Translations under genes and position numbers: made by a program
Origin: Endozoicomonas sp965261315
GTDB taxonomy: Bacteria; Pseudomonadota; Gammaproteobacteria; Pseudomonadales; Endozoicomonadaceae
Length of the DNA: 64,000 bases
Assembly: GCA_965261315.1 (NCBI GenBank)
Contig: CBDHDM010000016.1
Span: forward strand, 72,413 to 136,412
Direction: 5' to 3'
Notes under the pieces: model-generated
What the model saw: the letters and a program-made list of their open reading frames with translations, nothing else
What the model was told of the DNA's origin: nothing
The model's database searches: none
Part shown: in pieces, positions 8,093 through 16,804 of the stretch
How the letters are laid out: each line of letters starts with the position of its first letter
Position numbering within the stretch: the first letter of the stretch is position 1

Positions 8093-8626
8093 ATGGAATT
8101 AACTACATGTGCCCGTCCTTACGCCAAAGCGGCATTTGAATATGCCCGTGACACATCACGTTTGAGCGAATGGTCTGACATGCTGTCGCTCTGTGCCAGT
8201 GTGACTGCGTACCAGAAAGTGGTCGACATGCTGGGCAATCCACAACTGAGCGGTGTACAGCAGGCGGATGCGATTATTGGGCTTTGTCAGGGTAGCCTGG
8301 ATAAGCCGGTTGAGAATTTTCTTCGGGTGTTGTCAGAACATCGTCGTCTGCAGCTTTTGCCTGAAATTGTTGTTTTATATGCCCAGCTGAAAGCGGAGCA
8401 AGAACGCTCCCAGCAGGTGCAGGTGACTTCAGCGTATCCGTTAAGTCAGGAACAGCAAGACAAGCTGGCAGAAAAAATGGCGGTTCGTTTGGGACGTTCT
8501 GTTCATCTGGTAACAGAAATCGACAGTAGCATTTTAGGTGGCGTTATCGTCAAAGCGGGGGACCAGGTTATTGATGGCAGTCTCCGCGCCCGGCTGAGTA
8601 AGCTGGCCGATGCGATGATTTCCTGA
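8093..8626 (+). CDS. atpH: ATP synthase F1 subunit delta
   Basis: The protein has 177 residues. The N-terminal helical domain that binds subunit alpha starts with TCARPYAKAAFEYA. The C-terminal part contains the family block GGVIVKAGDQVIDGSLRARL near residues 147-166. It lies 14 bp after atpF and 47 bp before atpA. Delta links the peripheral stalk to the F1 head. Confidence 0.96.
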   Translation: MELTTCARPYAKAAFEYARDTSRLSEWSDMLSLCASVTAYQKVVDMLGNPQLSGVQQADAIIGLCQGSLDKPVENFLRVLSEHRRLQLLPEIVVLYAQLKAEQERSQQVQVTSAYPLSQEQQDKLAEKMAVRLGRSVHLVTEIDSSILGGVIVKAGDQVIDGSLRARLSKLADAMIS

Positions 8627-8673
8627 TTAATCAATAAAACTGTATGTTTGCGGTAAAGTGGGGCAGGTAAGCT

Positions 8674-10218
8674 ATGCAGCAACTGAATCCTTCCGAGATC
8701 AGTGACATCATCAAGAGTAGAATCGAACAGCTTGATGTGTCCAGTGAAGCCCAGAATGAGGGCACGATTGTCAGCGTAACTGACGGTATTGTACGTATTC
8801 ATGGCTTGGCGGATGCCATGTACGGGGAGATGATTAAGTTCCCTGGCAATGTTTACGGCATGGCACTGAACCTTGAGCGTGACTCTGTCGGTGCAGTCGT
8901 ACTGGGTGACTATGGTGATCTGGCTGAAGGCCAGACTGTCCAGTGCACCGGTCGAATTCTTGAAGTTCCGGTGGGTAATGAACTGCTGGGACGCGTCGTC
9001 GATGCATTGGGTAATCCAATTGATGGCAAAGGCCCTCTGGAGACCAATGAGACTTCTCCACTTGAAAAAGTAGCACCTGGCGTTATTGCACGTCAGTCTG
9101 TTGATGAGCCGGTTCAAACTGGATACAAGGCCATAGACTCAATGGTACCCATTGGTCGTGGTCAGCGTGAGCTGATCATCGGAGACCGTCAGACCGGTAA
9201 GACGGCTCTGGCCATTGACGCCATCATCAACCAGAAAGGTACTGGCGTTAAGTGTGTTTATGTTGCGGTTGGTCAGAAGCAATCGACCATTGCCAACGTA
9301 GTGCGCAAGCTGGAAGAGCATGGTGCCATGGACCACACTATTGTGGTGGCTGCCGGTGCTGCTGATCCTGCAGCAATGCAGTTCCTGGCTCCGTTTGCCG
9401 GTTGTTCCATGGGTGAATACTTCCGTGACCGTGGTGAAGATGCCCTGATCGTCTACGATGATCTGACCAAGCAGGCTTGGGCTTATCGTCAAATCTCCCT
9501 GTTGCTTCGTCGTCCACCGGGTCGTGAAGCTTACCCGGGTGATGTCTTCTATCTGCACTCTCGTCTGCTGGAACGTGCTGCACGGGTGAATGCCGACTAC
9601 GTTGAGAAGTTCACTAATGGCGAAGTGAAAGGTAAGACCGGCTCTCTGACCGCTCTGCCAATCATCGAGACTCAGGCCGGTGACGTATCCGCTTTCGTAC
9701 CGACCAACGTAATCTCCATTACCGATGGTCAGATCTTCCTGGAAACGGATCTGTTCAACGCGGGTATCCGTCCGGCAATGAACGCAGGGGTGTCTGTTTC
9801 CCGTGTTGGTGGTGCCGCCCAGACCAAGATCATTAAGAAGCTCGGTGGTGGTATTCGTCTGGCTCTGGCTCAGTATCGTGAACTGCAGGCCTTTGCCCAG
9901 TTTGCTTCTGATCTGGACGAAGCAACCCGTAAACAGCTTGAGCATGGTCAGCGTGTTACCGAGCTGATGAAGCAGAAGCAGTATGCCCCAATGTCTGTAG
10001 CGGGAATGGGTCTGGTTATCTTTGCCGCAGAGAAAGGTTTCCTTGCTGACGTTGCCCTGAACAAGATTGGTGATTTTGAAGCGGCTCTGATCAGCTATGC
10101 CAATTCTGAACACAGTGTGCTGATGGCAACCATCAATGAATCCGGTGACTACAACGGCGAGATTGAGGCCGGTCTTAAGGAAGTCATTGAGAAGTTCAAG
10201 GCCACCCAGACCTGGTGA
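8674..10218 (+). CDS. atpA: ATP synthase F1 subunit alpha
   Basis: The 514-residue protein is nearly collinear with E. coli alpha (513 residues). It has an N-terminal beta-barrel, a nucleotide-binding domain with the Walker A motif GDRQTGKT near residue 170, and a C-terminal helical domain. VGQKQSTIANV and the arginine-finger region in NVISITDGQIFLETDLF are present. Alpha forms the alternating hexamer with beta and carries non-catalytic nucleotide sites. Confidence 0.99.
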   Translation: MQQLNPSEISDIIKSRIEQLDVSSEAQNEGTIVSVTDGIVRIHGLADAMYGEMIKFPGNVYGMALNLERDSVGAVVLGDYGDLAEGQTVQCTGRILEVPVGNELLGRVVDALGNPIDGKGPLETNETSPLEKVAPGVIARQSVDEPVQTGYKAIDSMVPIGRGQRELIIGDRQTGKTALAIDAIINQKGTGVKCVYVAVGQKQSTIANVVRKLEEHGAMDHTIVVAAGAADPAAMQFLAPFAGCSMGEYFRDRGEDALIVYDDLTKQAWAYRQISLLLRRPPGREAYPGDVFYLHSRLLERAARVNADYVEKFTNGEVKGKTGSLTALPIIETQAGDVSAFVPTNVISITDGQIFLETDLFNAGIRPAMNAGVSVSRVGGAAQTKIIKKLGGGIRLALAQYRELQAFAQFASDLDEATRKQLEHGQRVTELMKQKQYAPMSVAGMGLVIFAAEKGFLADVALNKIGDFEAALISYANSEHSVLMATINESGDYNGEIEAGLKEVIEKFKATQTW

Positions 10219-10224
10219 TCAGTT

Positions 10225-10306
10225 GTCAGTGGGCAGTTGTCAGTGGGCAGTGAAAAGCCTGATTGGCATCTGACCACTCATAACTGACCACTGATCACTG
10301 ATAACG
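10225..10306 (+). repeat. Repeat-rich spacer between atpA and atpG
   Basis: The 99-bp gap contains a tandem CAGTTGTCAGTGGG element and, downstream, the near-complementary TGACCACT..TAACTGACCACTGATCACTGAT. The two halves could fold into a long hairpin inside the operon transcript. No frame is open. It may tune the atpA/atpG expression ratio, but that is inference. Confidence 0.55.
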
Positions 10307-10317
10307 GGTAACTGACT

Positions 10318-11181
10318 ATGGCAGGCGCAAAAGAGATACGGACGCAAATTTCGTCCATTAAAAGTACACAGAAAATCACCAGCGCCATGGAAATGGTGGC
10401 GGCGAGTAAAATGCGCAAAGCTCAGGAGCGGATGGAAACCAGCCGCCCCTATGCGGAACGTATTCGTCAGGTGGTAGGACACATTGCTAACGCCAATGCT
10501 GAGTATCAGCATAACTTCATGATTGAGCGTGAAGTTAAGCGTGTTGGCTTCATCATTGTTTCTACTGACCGTGGTCTCTGTGGTGGTCTGAACATTAACC
10601 TGTTCAAGAAAACCGTAGAGAACATGAAGGCATGGAGTGACAAAGGTGTTGGAATTGAGCTCTGCCTGATTGGCAGTAAGGCCGTTTCCTTTTTCCGCAG
10701 TATGGGCGCTGAGAATGCCGTAGCGGCCCTGACTCATATTGGCGACTCACCCAATATTGCTGACCTGATCGGTGGCGTCAAGGTGATGCTGGACAGCTAT
10801 GAGGAAGGCCGGATTGATCGGTTGTACGTGGTGAACAATCAGTTTGTAAACACCATGACTCAGAAACCGGAAGTGCTGCAGTTGTTGCCACTGGTACCCG
10901 ATGATGATGCGTCTCTGAAGAGACCATGGGACTACCTGTATGAGCCCGATGCCAAGCAGCTGCTGGATGGTCTGCTGGTACGTTATATCGAGTCTCAGGT
11001 GTTCCAGGCGGTGGTTGAAAATAATGCCTGTGAGCAGGCGGCACGAATGGTAGCCATGAAGAGTGCTACCGATAACGCCGGAAATCTGATTGATGACCTG
11101 CAGCTCGTATACAACAAGGCTCGTCAGGCAGCGATCACGCAGGAACTTTCTGAGATTGTCAGCGGCGCAGCGGCGGTATAA
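10318..11181 (+). CDS. atpG: ATP synthase F1 subunit gamma
   Basis: The 287-residue rotor subunit has the expected terminal helices: the N-terminal block (KEIRTQISSIKSTQKITSAMEMVAASKM) and the C-terminal block (MKSATDNAGNLIDDLQLVYNKARQAAITQEL) that form the coiled coil inside the alpha/beta hexamer. STDRGLCGGLN near residue 82 is the conserved central motif. The length equals that of E. coli gamma. Confidence 0.98.
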   Translation: MAGAKEIRTQISSIKSTQKITSAMEMVAASKMRKAQERMETSRPYAERIRQVVGHIANANAEYQHNFMIEREVKRVGFIIVSTDRGLCGGLNINLFKKTVENMKAWSDKGVGIELCLIGSKAVSFFRSMGAENAVAALTHIGDSPNIADLIGGVKVMLDSYEEGRIDRLYVVNNQFVNTMTQKPEVLQLLPLVPDDDASLKRPWDYLYEPDAKQLLDGLLVRYIESQVFQAVVENNACEQAARMVAMKSATDNAGNLIDDLQLVYNKARQAAITQELSEIVSGAAAV

Positions 11182-11204
11182 GAATTGAAGGGTGAGGAAA
11201 GACT

Positions 11205-12581
11205 ATGAGTAGCGGTCGTATCGTACAAATTATCGGCGCCGTCATCGACGTCGAATTTCCCAGGGACAGCGTCCCAAAAGTTTATGACGCATTAAACGTC
11301 GATGGTAAAGAACTGGTGCTGGAAGTTCAGCAGCAACTGGGTGATGGTATCGTTCGTACCATTGCCATGGGTTCTACCGAAGGTGTTGCCCGTGGTTTGA
11401 ACGTTGCCAATACCGGAGCACCTATCCAGGTGCCAGTGGGTACAAAAACCCTTGGCCGTATCATGGACGTTCTGGGTAACCCGATTGATGAAAAAGGCCC
11501 TATCGGTGAAGAAGAAAGAGCTTCTATTCACCGTAAGGCGCCCAGCTATGCTGATCAGGCCTCCAGTAATGAACTGCTGGAAACCGGTATTAAAGTAATC
11601 GACCTGGTTTGCCCATTCGCTAAGGGCGGTAAGGTTGGCCTGTTTGGTGGTGCCGGTGTTGGTAAAACCGTCAACATGATGGAGCTGATCCGTAACATCG
11701 CCATCGAGCACTCCGGTTACTCGGTATTTGCCGGTGTTGGTGAGCGTACCCGTGAAGGTAATGACTTCTACCACGAGATGACCGATTCCAACGTAATCGA
11801 CAAAGTATCTCTGGTTTACGGCCAGATGAACGAGCCACCTGGAAACCGCCTGCGTGTAGCGCTGACCGGTTTGACCATGGCGGAGAAGTTCCGTGATGAA
11901 GGTCGTGACGTACTGCTGTTCATCGACAACATCTATCGTTACACCCTGGCGGGAACTGAAGTGTCAGCACTGCTGGGTCGTATGCCATCAGCGGTAGGTT
12001 ATCAGCCAACGCTGGCGGAAGAGATGGGTGTACTGCAGGAGCGTATCACCTCCACGAAGACAGGTTCTATTACTTCTATCCAGGCGGTATACGTACCGGC
12101 GGATGACTTGACGGATCCATCTCCGGCAACCACCTTCTCACACCTGGATGCAACCGTAGTACTGAGTCGTGATATCGCTTCCAAGGGTATCTATCCTGCG
12201 ATTGATCCATTGGACTCCACTTCTCGTCAGCTGGATCCTCTGGTGATTGGCCAGGAGCACTATGATGTAGCTCGTGGTGTTCAGACCGTATTGCAGCGCT
12301 ATAAAGAGCTGAAGGACATCATTGCTATTCTGGGTATGGACGAACTGTCTGAAGAAGATAAGCAGAGCGTCTCCCGTGCCCGTAAGATTGAGCGATTCCT
12401 GTCTCAGCCATTCTTCGTAGCGGAAGTATTTACGGGTTCTCCTGGTAAGTACGTGCCTCTGAAAGAAACGATCCGTGCGTTCAAGGGAATCCTGGAAGGT
12501 GAGTTTGACTCTATGCCAGAACAGGCCTTCTATATGGTTGGTTCCATTGACGAAGCGGTTGAAAAAGCCAAGTCTATGTAA
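11205..12581 (+). CDS. atpD: ATP synthase F1 subunit beta
   Basis: The 458-residue catalytic subunit carries Walker A GGAGVGKT near residue 148, the GERTREGND motif with the catalytic Glu, and the Walker B region LLFIDNIYR. The sequence is collinear with E. coli beta throughout, including TGSITSIQAVYVPADDLTDP. It lies 23 bp downstream of atpG with a GGTGAGGAAAG ribosome binding site. Confidence 0.99.
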   Translation: MSSGRIVQIIGAVIDVEFPRDSVPKVYDALNVDGKELVLEVQQQLGDGIVRTIAMGSTEGVARGLNVANTGAPIQVPVGTKTLGRIMDVLGNPIDEKGPIGEEERASIHRKAPSYADQASSNELLETGIKVIDLVCPFAKGGKVGLFGGAGVGKTVNMMELIRNIAIEHSGYSVFAGVGERTREGNDFYHEMTDSNVIDKVSLVYGQMNEPPGNRLRVALTGLTMAEKFRDEGRDVLLFIDNIYRYTLAGTEVSALLGRMPSAVGYQPTLAEEMGVLQERITSTKTGSITSIQAVYVPADDLTDPSPATTFSHLDATVVLSRDIASKGIYPAIDPLDSTSRQLDPLVIGQEHYDVARGVQTVLQRYKELKDIIAILGMDELSEEDKQSVSRARKIERFLSQPFFVAEVFTGSPGKYVPLKETIRAFKGILEGEFDSMPEQAFYMVGSIDEAVEKAKSM

Positions 12582-12589
12582 ATAAGACC

Positions 12590-12656
12590 GCTGCCCGCCG
12601 CCCGCTTCCCGAAAAAGCCAGATCCGCTTTTACGGGAAGCGGGAAGCGGGAAGCGT
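12590..12656 (+). repeat. Inverted and tandem repeat between atpD and atpC
   Basis: The gap holds CGCTTCCCG, a short spacer, then three tandem GGGAAGC heptamers that are complementary to the first block. The RNA can form a GC-rich stem of about 9 bp. It is not followed by a U-run, so it is more likely a stability or attenuation element than a full terminator. Confidence 0.55.
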
Positions 12657-12676
12657 TTCTAAGGAGATAGCCCCTC

Positions 12677-13102
12677 ATGGCTTTAACCGTAGATTGTGAC
12701 ATCGTCAGTGCCGAGCAGGAAATCTTCAAGGGTCAGGTAGAGATGTTGATTGCTACCGGCTCATTGGGAGATCTGGGTATTACTCCCGGCCATACGCCAT
12801 TGCTGACAGAGCTGAGACCTGGCCCGATCCGTCTGGTTACAGAAGGTGGTGGAGAAGAGGTCTTCTACGTTTCCGGTGGTTTCCTGGAAGTGCAGCCAAA
12901 CCAGATCAAGATCCTGGCGGATACGGCACTGCGTGCAGATGACATGAATGAAGCAGCGGCTGAAGAAGCCAAGCGTCAGGCAGAAAAAGCCCTGGAAAAC
13001 CAGAGTGGCGAATTTGACTACTCAAGAGCGGCAACCCAGCTGGCCGAAGCGGCTGCTCAGCTCAGAACCCTTCAGGCGATTCGCAAGAAACTGGGCAAAT
13101 AA
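12677..13102 (+). CDS. atpC: ATP synthase F1 subunit epsilon
   Basis: The 141-residue protein has an N-terminal beta-sandwich (residues 1-86, with the block LGITPGHTPLLTEL) and a C-terminal pair of helices rich in Ala and Glu, which in the family can extend and inhibit ATPase activity. An AAGGAG site precedes the ATG. It is the last gene of the operon, 18 bp before the terminator. Confidence 0.97.
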   Translation: MALTVDCDIVSAEQEIFKGQVEMLIATGSLGDLGITPGHTPLLTELRPGPIRLVTEGGGEEVFYVSGGFLEVQPNQIKILADTALRADDMNEAAAEEAKRQAEKALENQSGEFDYSRAATQLAEAAAQLRTLQAIRKKLGK

Positions 13103-13119
13103 GCTCATTCTTTGTGCTA

Positions 13120-13152
13120 CAAAAAAAACCTGCTTTTGCAGGTTTTTTTTGT
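13120..13152. terminator. Bidirectional terminator at the end of the atp operon
   Basis: An A-run, the stem AAACCTGC/GCAGGTTT with a TTTT loop, and a T-run form a symmetric rho-independent terminator right after atpC. The tracts on both sides let it act on either strand. Confidence 0.93.
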
Positions 13153-13377
13153 AGTGATGGATTCATATTTTTATCTTATTAATCAGTTAGTTAATAGGTA
13201 AGCCTACCTAGTAAAGACTAAAGTTCAATAGTAAATAGTATTTGATGGAGTTAACGTGTTTAAGCATGTCTTATGAGCAAACCTGTACAGGTGCATCATT
13301 AATAATTAATAGGATAATTATTTCGAATTAACCTGATCCATTTGCTTGCAGTCTTAAGAATCAAGGAAGAATGAATT

Positions 13378-14361
13378 ATGAATCCATCGGCTGTAATACC
13401 TAAAGCACCAGCTCAAGCTACTACTAAGTCTGAAGATATACAGAAGACAAGTGGTAAAAAGAAAAAATGGGGAAGATTGAAAGTAAGAAAAGTAGTGGCA
13501 AACGCTTTTGAAAGGCTGACAATCAAACTGCAGATGATGTTGCCGCAAAAAGCTTGCTCCCATGTGTTTGGAAAAATAGCTGAATGCAGAATAAAGGTTA
13601 TAAAAAACTGGTTAATCCGCAAATTTATCTGGATGCATAAAATCAATCTTCAAGAGGCCACCAAAAAGCGACCCGAAGATTTTGAGTCTTTCAATGATTT
13701 TTTCACTCGTAAGCTGGAAAAGCATGCAAGACCCATTGCCTCAAATACTGAAGTCGCTTCGCCGGTTGATGGAACTATTAGCCAGGCTGGGAAAATCTCT
13801 TCAGGAGAACTTATCCAGGCTAAAGGGCATACATACAGTGTCAATGAATTATTAGGTGGAGATAAAGAGCTTTCAGATGATTTTCTAGGGGGGAGTTTTG
13901 TCAATATCTATTTGTCACCTGGTGATTATCACCGTTTTCATATGCCCATATCCGGGAAACTGATAAAGACGATTCATATTCCGGGGAAGCTATATTCCGT
14001 TAGCCCCAAAGCGGCAAGAAATATTGACAAATTGTTTGTCAGGAATGAACGGTTAGTTTGTATTTTCGATACCCCCAAAGGCCCTATGGCAATGGTTATG
14101 GTGGGTGCAATTAATGTATCCAGCATTGAAACCACTTGGGAGCATGGTGTAATAGAGCCTCATCGAAAAGGAGGGAAGCGTGCACACATTCATAAGAAGG
14201 ATTTTAATAATATACAATTCGATGCTGGTGATGATCTGGGGGCGTTTCGTATAGGTTCAACTGTGATTTGCCTTTTTGGAAAAGATAAGGTTGATTGGCA
14301 AGAGAGCTTAGAGAGTGGTAAGAAAATTAAAATGGGAGAGGCAATGGGCTCCCTTAAATAA
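13378..14361 (+). CDS. psd: Phosphatidylserine decarboxylase
   Basis: The 327-residue protein makes phosphatidylethanolamine from phosphatidylserine at the inner membrane. The family residues are visible: VASPVDGTI near residue 125 (catalytic Asp), DYHRFHMP near 183 (catalytic His), and GST at about 293-295 (FRIGSTVICLF). In the family, the Ser of that motif is the site of self-cleavage that creates the pyruvoyl group on the alpha chain. The first 60 residues are a basic Lys-rich extension of the type seen in some Psd paralogues. It is flanked by gaps of more than 200 bp on both sides, so it is probably monocistronic. A second psd copy elsewhere cannot be excluded. Confidence 0.92.
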   Translation: MNPSAVIPKAPAQATTKSEDIQKTSGKKKKWGRLKVRKVVANAFERLTIKLQMMLPQKACSHVFGKIAECRIKVIKNWLIRKFIWMHKINLQEATKKRPEDFESFNDFFTRKLEKHARPIASNTEVASPVDGTISQAGKISSGELIQAKGHTYSVNELLGGDKELSDDFLGGSFVNIYLSPGDYHRFHMPISGKLIKTIHIPGKLYSVSPKAARNIDKLFVRNERLVCIFDTPKGPMAMVMVGAINVSSIETTWEHGVIEPHRKGGKRAHIHKKDFNNIQFDAGDDLGAFRIGSTVICLFGKDKVDWQESLESGKKIKMGEAMGSLK

Positions 14362-14586
14362 GTCAGAAAGCTGGTAAATGTCGTTTCAGCCACTGATTAG
14401 GGGGGGCTGAAATAGGCCTGAATGAGACAGCAGTTGGTCCCAGAATAAAAAGTCCTGTTTTGATCCCATACAGCAGAGACTATTTGCTTTGAATTATGTG
14501 TACGCTGTGCCAAAAAAACTGATTCTGGAACCTTCTTTTTATATTCGCTATAGTTCGCGCCACCCATTATCAGGTGAAAGACCTCT

Positions 14587-15819
14587 ATGCCCGTAAATCA
14601 ACCCTTATTACCATCCATGCAATACGATGCCATTATTATCGGGGCTGGGGCTTCCGGGTTGATGTGTGCTCTGACAGCGGGCGATCGTGGCCGTAAGGTG
14701 CTGGTCATTGACCATGCCAACAAGATTGGTAAAAAGATTCTGATTTCTGGTGGGGGTCGTTGTAACTACACCAATATGTACGCAGAACCGGCCAACTACC
14801 TCTCAAAGAATCCTCACTTTTGCAAGTCAGCACTGTCACGCTATACCCAGTGGGATTTTCAGGCGTCGGTGGATAAGCACAATATTCCCTGGCATGAGAA
14901 AACACTCGGTCAGCTGTTTTGCAATCATCAGTCCAGTGACATTGTCGAGATGCTGGTGGAGGAATGCAGAAACTCTGGAGTCGCTGTTCGTTTAAAGACA
15001 ACACTGAACCATGTGAAACGTTCTGAGACATCGGAAGGGTTTTTGCTGGATACCTCACTGGGAGAGGTTCGTTGCACATCCCTTGTTGTGGCAACCGGTG
15101 GATTGTCGTTCCCAACCATGGGCGCATCAGGGCTTGGCTATGAACTGGCAGAACAGTTCGGGCATCGTTTGCTGGAAAGATCACCGGGTTTGGTGCCGTT
15201 TACTATGGATAAGCAGTGGCTGGCGCACTTTATTGAATTATCCGGTGTGAGTGCTGATGTTATCGTCAGCTGCAACGGACAAAGCTTCCGGGAGAATGTG
15301 CTCTTTACTCACAGAGGGTTGAGTGGGCCCGCCATACTGCAGATATCTTCCTACTGGCAGCCAGGCAATAAAGTCTCCATCAACTGGTTACCGGGTATTG
15401 CTATTGAAGACTGGCTGAATGATCTCAGGGCGTCAAAGCCCAAAGCAGAGATTCGCTCGGTACTATCAGACAGATTGACTCGGCGGCTGGCAACAGCACT
15501 TTGCAATTTTGGAGAATTGAAGAAGTTAACGGATAATGGTTGTAAACCCATTAACCAGTTGTCACCGGCCGAGCTGCAACGTCTGGCTGAAAGTCTGGAA
15601 TCCTGGATATTTATGCCTGCAGGCACCGAAGGTTATAAAAAAGCAGAAGTCACACTGGGTGGTGTAGCTACCGACAATATCTCATCCAAAACTTTTGAGA
15701 GTCAGAATCAGTCAGGGCTTTACTTTATTGGTGAAGTACTGGACGTGACCGGCCACCTTGGAGGGTTCAACTTCCAGTGGGCGTGGGCTTCGGGATATTG
15801 TGCCGGGCTGTATGTTTAG
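14587..15819 (+). CDS. yhiN: YhiN/HI0933-family NAD(P)/FAD-dependent oxidoreductase; host gene of the transposon attachment site
   Basis: The 410-residue flavoprotein has an N-terminal FAD-binding Rossmann motif (IIGAGASGLMCA, about residues 16-27), the GGGRCNYTN block near residue 56 that is typical of the HI0933 family, and a C-terminal block DVTGHLGGFNFQWAWASG near residue 385. The physiological substrate of the family is not clearly established. The gene is intact. Its TAG stop (15817-15819) overlaps the 5-bp target duplication of the Tn7-like element, so the transposon sits immediately behind it. Other Tn7-like elements have, to my recollection, been described at this gene, which would make its 3' end the TnsD recognition site. 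Confidence 0.9.
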   Translation: MPVNQPLLPSMQYDAIIIGAGASGLMCALTAGDRGRKVLVIDHANKIGKKILISGGGRCNYTNMYAEPANYLSKNPHFCKSALSRYTQWDFQASVDKHNIPWHEKTLGQLFCNHQSSDIVEMLVEECRNSGVAVRLKTTLNHVKRSETSEGFLLDTSLGEVRCTSLVVATGGLSFPTMGASGLGYELAEQFGHRLLERSPGLVPFTMDKQWLAHFIELSGVSADVIVSCNGQSFRENVLFTHRGLSGPAILQISSYWQPGNKVSINWLPGIAIEDWLNDLRASKPKAEIRSVLSDRLTRRLATALCNFGELKKLTDNGCKPINQLSPAELQRLAESLESWIFMPAGTEGYKKAEVTLGGVATDNISSKTFESQNQSGLYFIGEVLDVTGHLGGFNFQWAWASGYCAGLYV

Positions 15820-15822
15820 ATT
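15818..15822. repeat. Left copy of the 5-bp target-site duplication (AGATT)
   Basis: AGATT lies directly before the TGT terminus at 15823 and matches the AGATT directly after the ACA terminus at 39276. A 5-bp duplication is the hallmark of Tn7-type transposition. The first two bases are the AG of the yhiN stop codon. Confidence 0.9.
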
Positions 15823-15830
15823 TGTATATT

Positions 15831-15913
15831 CATAATAAATCATGCACATATAGAATAAATCATGCACACATAGAATATATCATGCACATATAGAAAAAAT
15901 CGTGCACATAGCT
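15831..15913 (+). repeat. Four TnsB-binding-type repeats at the tnsA-proximal end
   Basis: Four copies of AATAAATCATGCACATATAG-like sequence occur at exactly 20-bp spacing, with cores (C(A/G)TGCACA) at 15841, 15861, 15881 and 15901. Dense phased sites at the end next to tnsA match the right end of Tn7. They lie 75-150 bp ahead of the tnsA start, so TnsB bound here could also repress tns transcription. Confidence 0.85.
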
Positions 15914-15988
15914 GCTCTGGATCAATATCTCTACAACACTGGTCAAATATATTTCTTATACTTAGTTAAAAGTACAAGAGTGCAATTT

Positions 15989-16786
15989 ATGGCCAGGGGA
16001 AGAAGACTAAAGACGCTGGAAGACTACTCACGATCTTTGAAGAATAAGTATGGCTTGGGTGAAGGGGTGGACTACAAACCTTGGCTTCGAGTTCAGGATG
16101 TACCGTCGAAAGGGCTATCTTCAAAGATTCAGGGTATGAAAATTAACCGGGATCATCACACTTTATCAAAGCAGGAGACAGTGTTTTTCTATCTGGCTGA
16201 GTTTTCAGATGTCGTTGTCGACATAAGGGAGCAGTTTCCGTTATTGCCATTAGACTTCAGTGTAAGAATTGCTAAAACAATTGGTGTAGACCACCCTGAA
16301 GTTCCAGACACAAAAAACAAGCATCTGATGACTACAGATTTCTTGCTCACATGTTCAGATGGCAAAAGGGTTTGGTATATCGCAGTGAGCGTCAAGTCTG
16401 AGAAAGATCTGCAGAATGAACGTGTATTGGAAAAACTAGAAATTGAAAGGCTGTGGTGGCAGTTATTAGGAATTAAGTTTGTACTGTTTTGTAGCTCAAG
16501 TGAAGCGGAAGTACAGAGTACAAATATTGCTTGGGTAACTGATCCCGTCAGGCACAAACTAGACTGCTTAAATCTGATAACGGAAGACTTAAAGCAAAAG
16601 GCACTCAGCCTGATTACTCTTGGAAATCAATTACAGGAAACAATATGTACTGATTTCTTACGTGAGTTAGACCTTTCTGCAGTAGATCCATTGATGCTGT
16701 TAAAGGTATTGATTGCTGAAAAGAGGATATCAATAGATTTGTCACTACCGATGATAGAAACAGGAATGATATCAGTAATAAATTAA
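15989..16786 (+). CDS. tnsA: TnsA transposition endonuclease
   Basis: The 265-residue protein cuts the 5' ends of the transposon and works with TnsB. It aligns along its length with Tn7 TnsA: DYKPWLRVQDVPSKG near residue 28, VDIREQFPLLP near 77 and MTTDFLL near 114. The restriction-enzyme-like catalytic residues are present as Glu63, Asp117 and Lys136 (in AVSVKSE). I chose the ATG at 15989 because the homologous region starts there; an in-frame GTG at 15902 lies inside a TnsB site and is unlikely. The stop is 18 bp before tnsB. Confidence 0.95.
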   Translation: MARGRRLKTLEDYSRSLKNKYGLGEGVDYKPWLRVQDVPSKGLSSKIQGMKINRDHHTLSKQETVFFYLAEFSDVVVDIREQFPLLPLDFSVRIAKTIGVDHPEVPDTKNKHLMTTDFLLTCSDGKRVWYIAVSVKSEKDLQNERVLEKLEIERLWWQLLGIKFVLFCSSSEAEVQSTNIAWVTDPVRHKLDCLNLITEDLKQKALSLITLGNQLQETICTDFLRELDLSAVDPLMLLKVLIAEKRISIDLSLPMIETGMISVIN

Positions 16787-16804
16787 GCGTATAGGTAGTT
16801 ATAG

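Noticed and set aside
9139..10113. Long minus-strand open frame of 324 codons opposite atpA
   Set aside because: It is a shadow of the highly biased atpA coding strand: no domain, no ribosome binding site, and it lies fully inside a certain gene.
14382..14411. Terminator after psd
   Set aside because: TTTCAGCC/GGCTGAAA arms form a stem, but no U-run follows, and the 12-base loop makes a terminator call unsafe.
15831..15913. Regular 20-bp repeats that could be read as a tiny CRISPR array
   Set aside because: The units are contiguous with no unique spacers and match the inverted sites at the other transposon end, so they are TnsB-type sites.
15902..15988. Upstream GTG start for tnsA
   Set aside because: It lies inside a TnsB end repeat, and the added 29 residues have no counterpart in TnsA; the ATG at 15989 aligns with the family start and places the catalytic Glu at residue 63.
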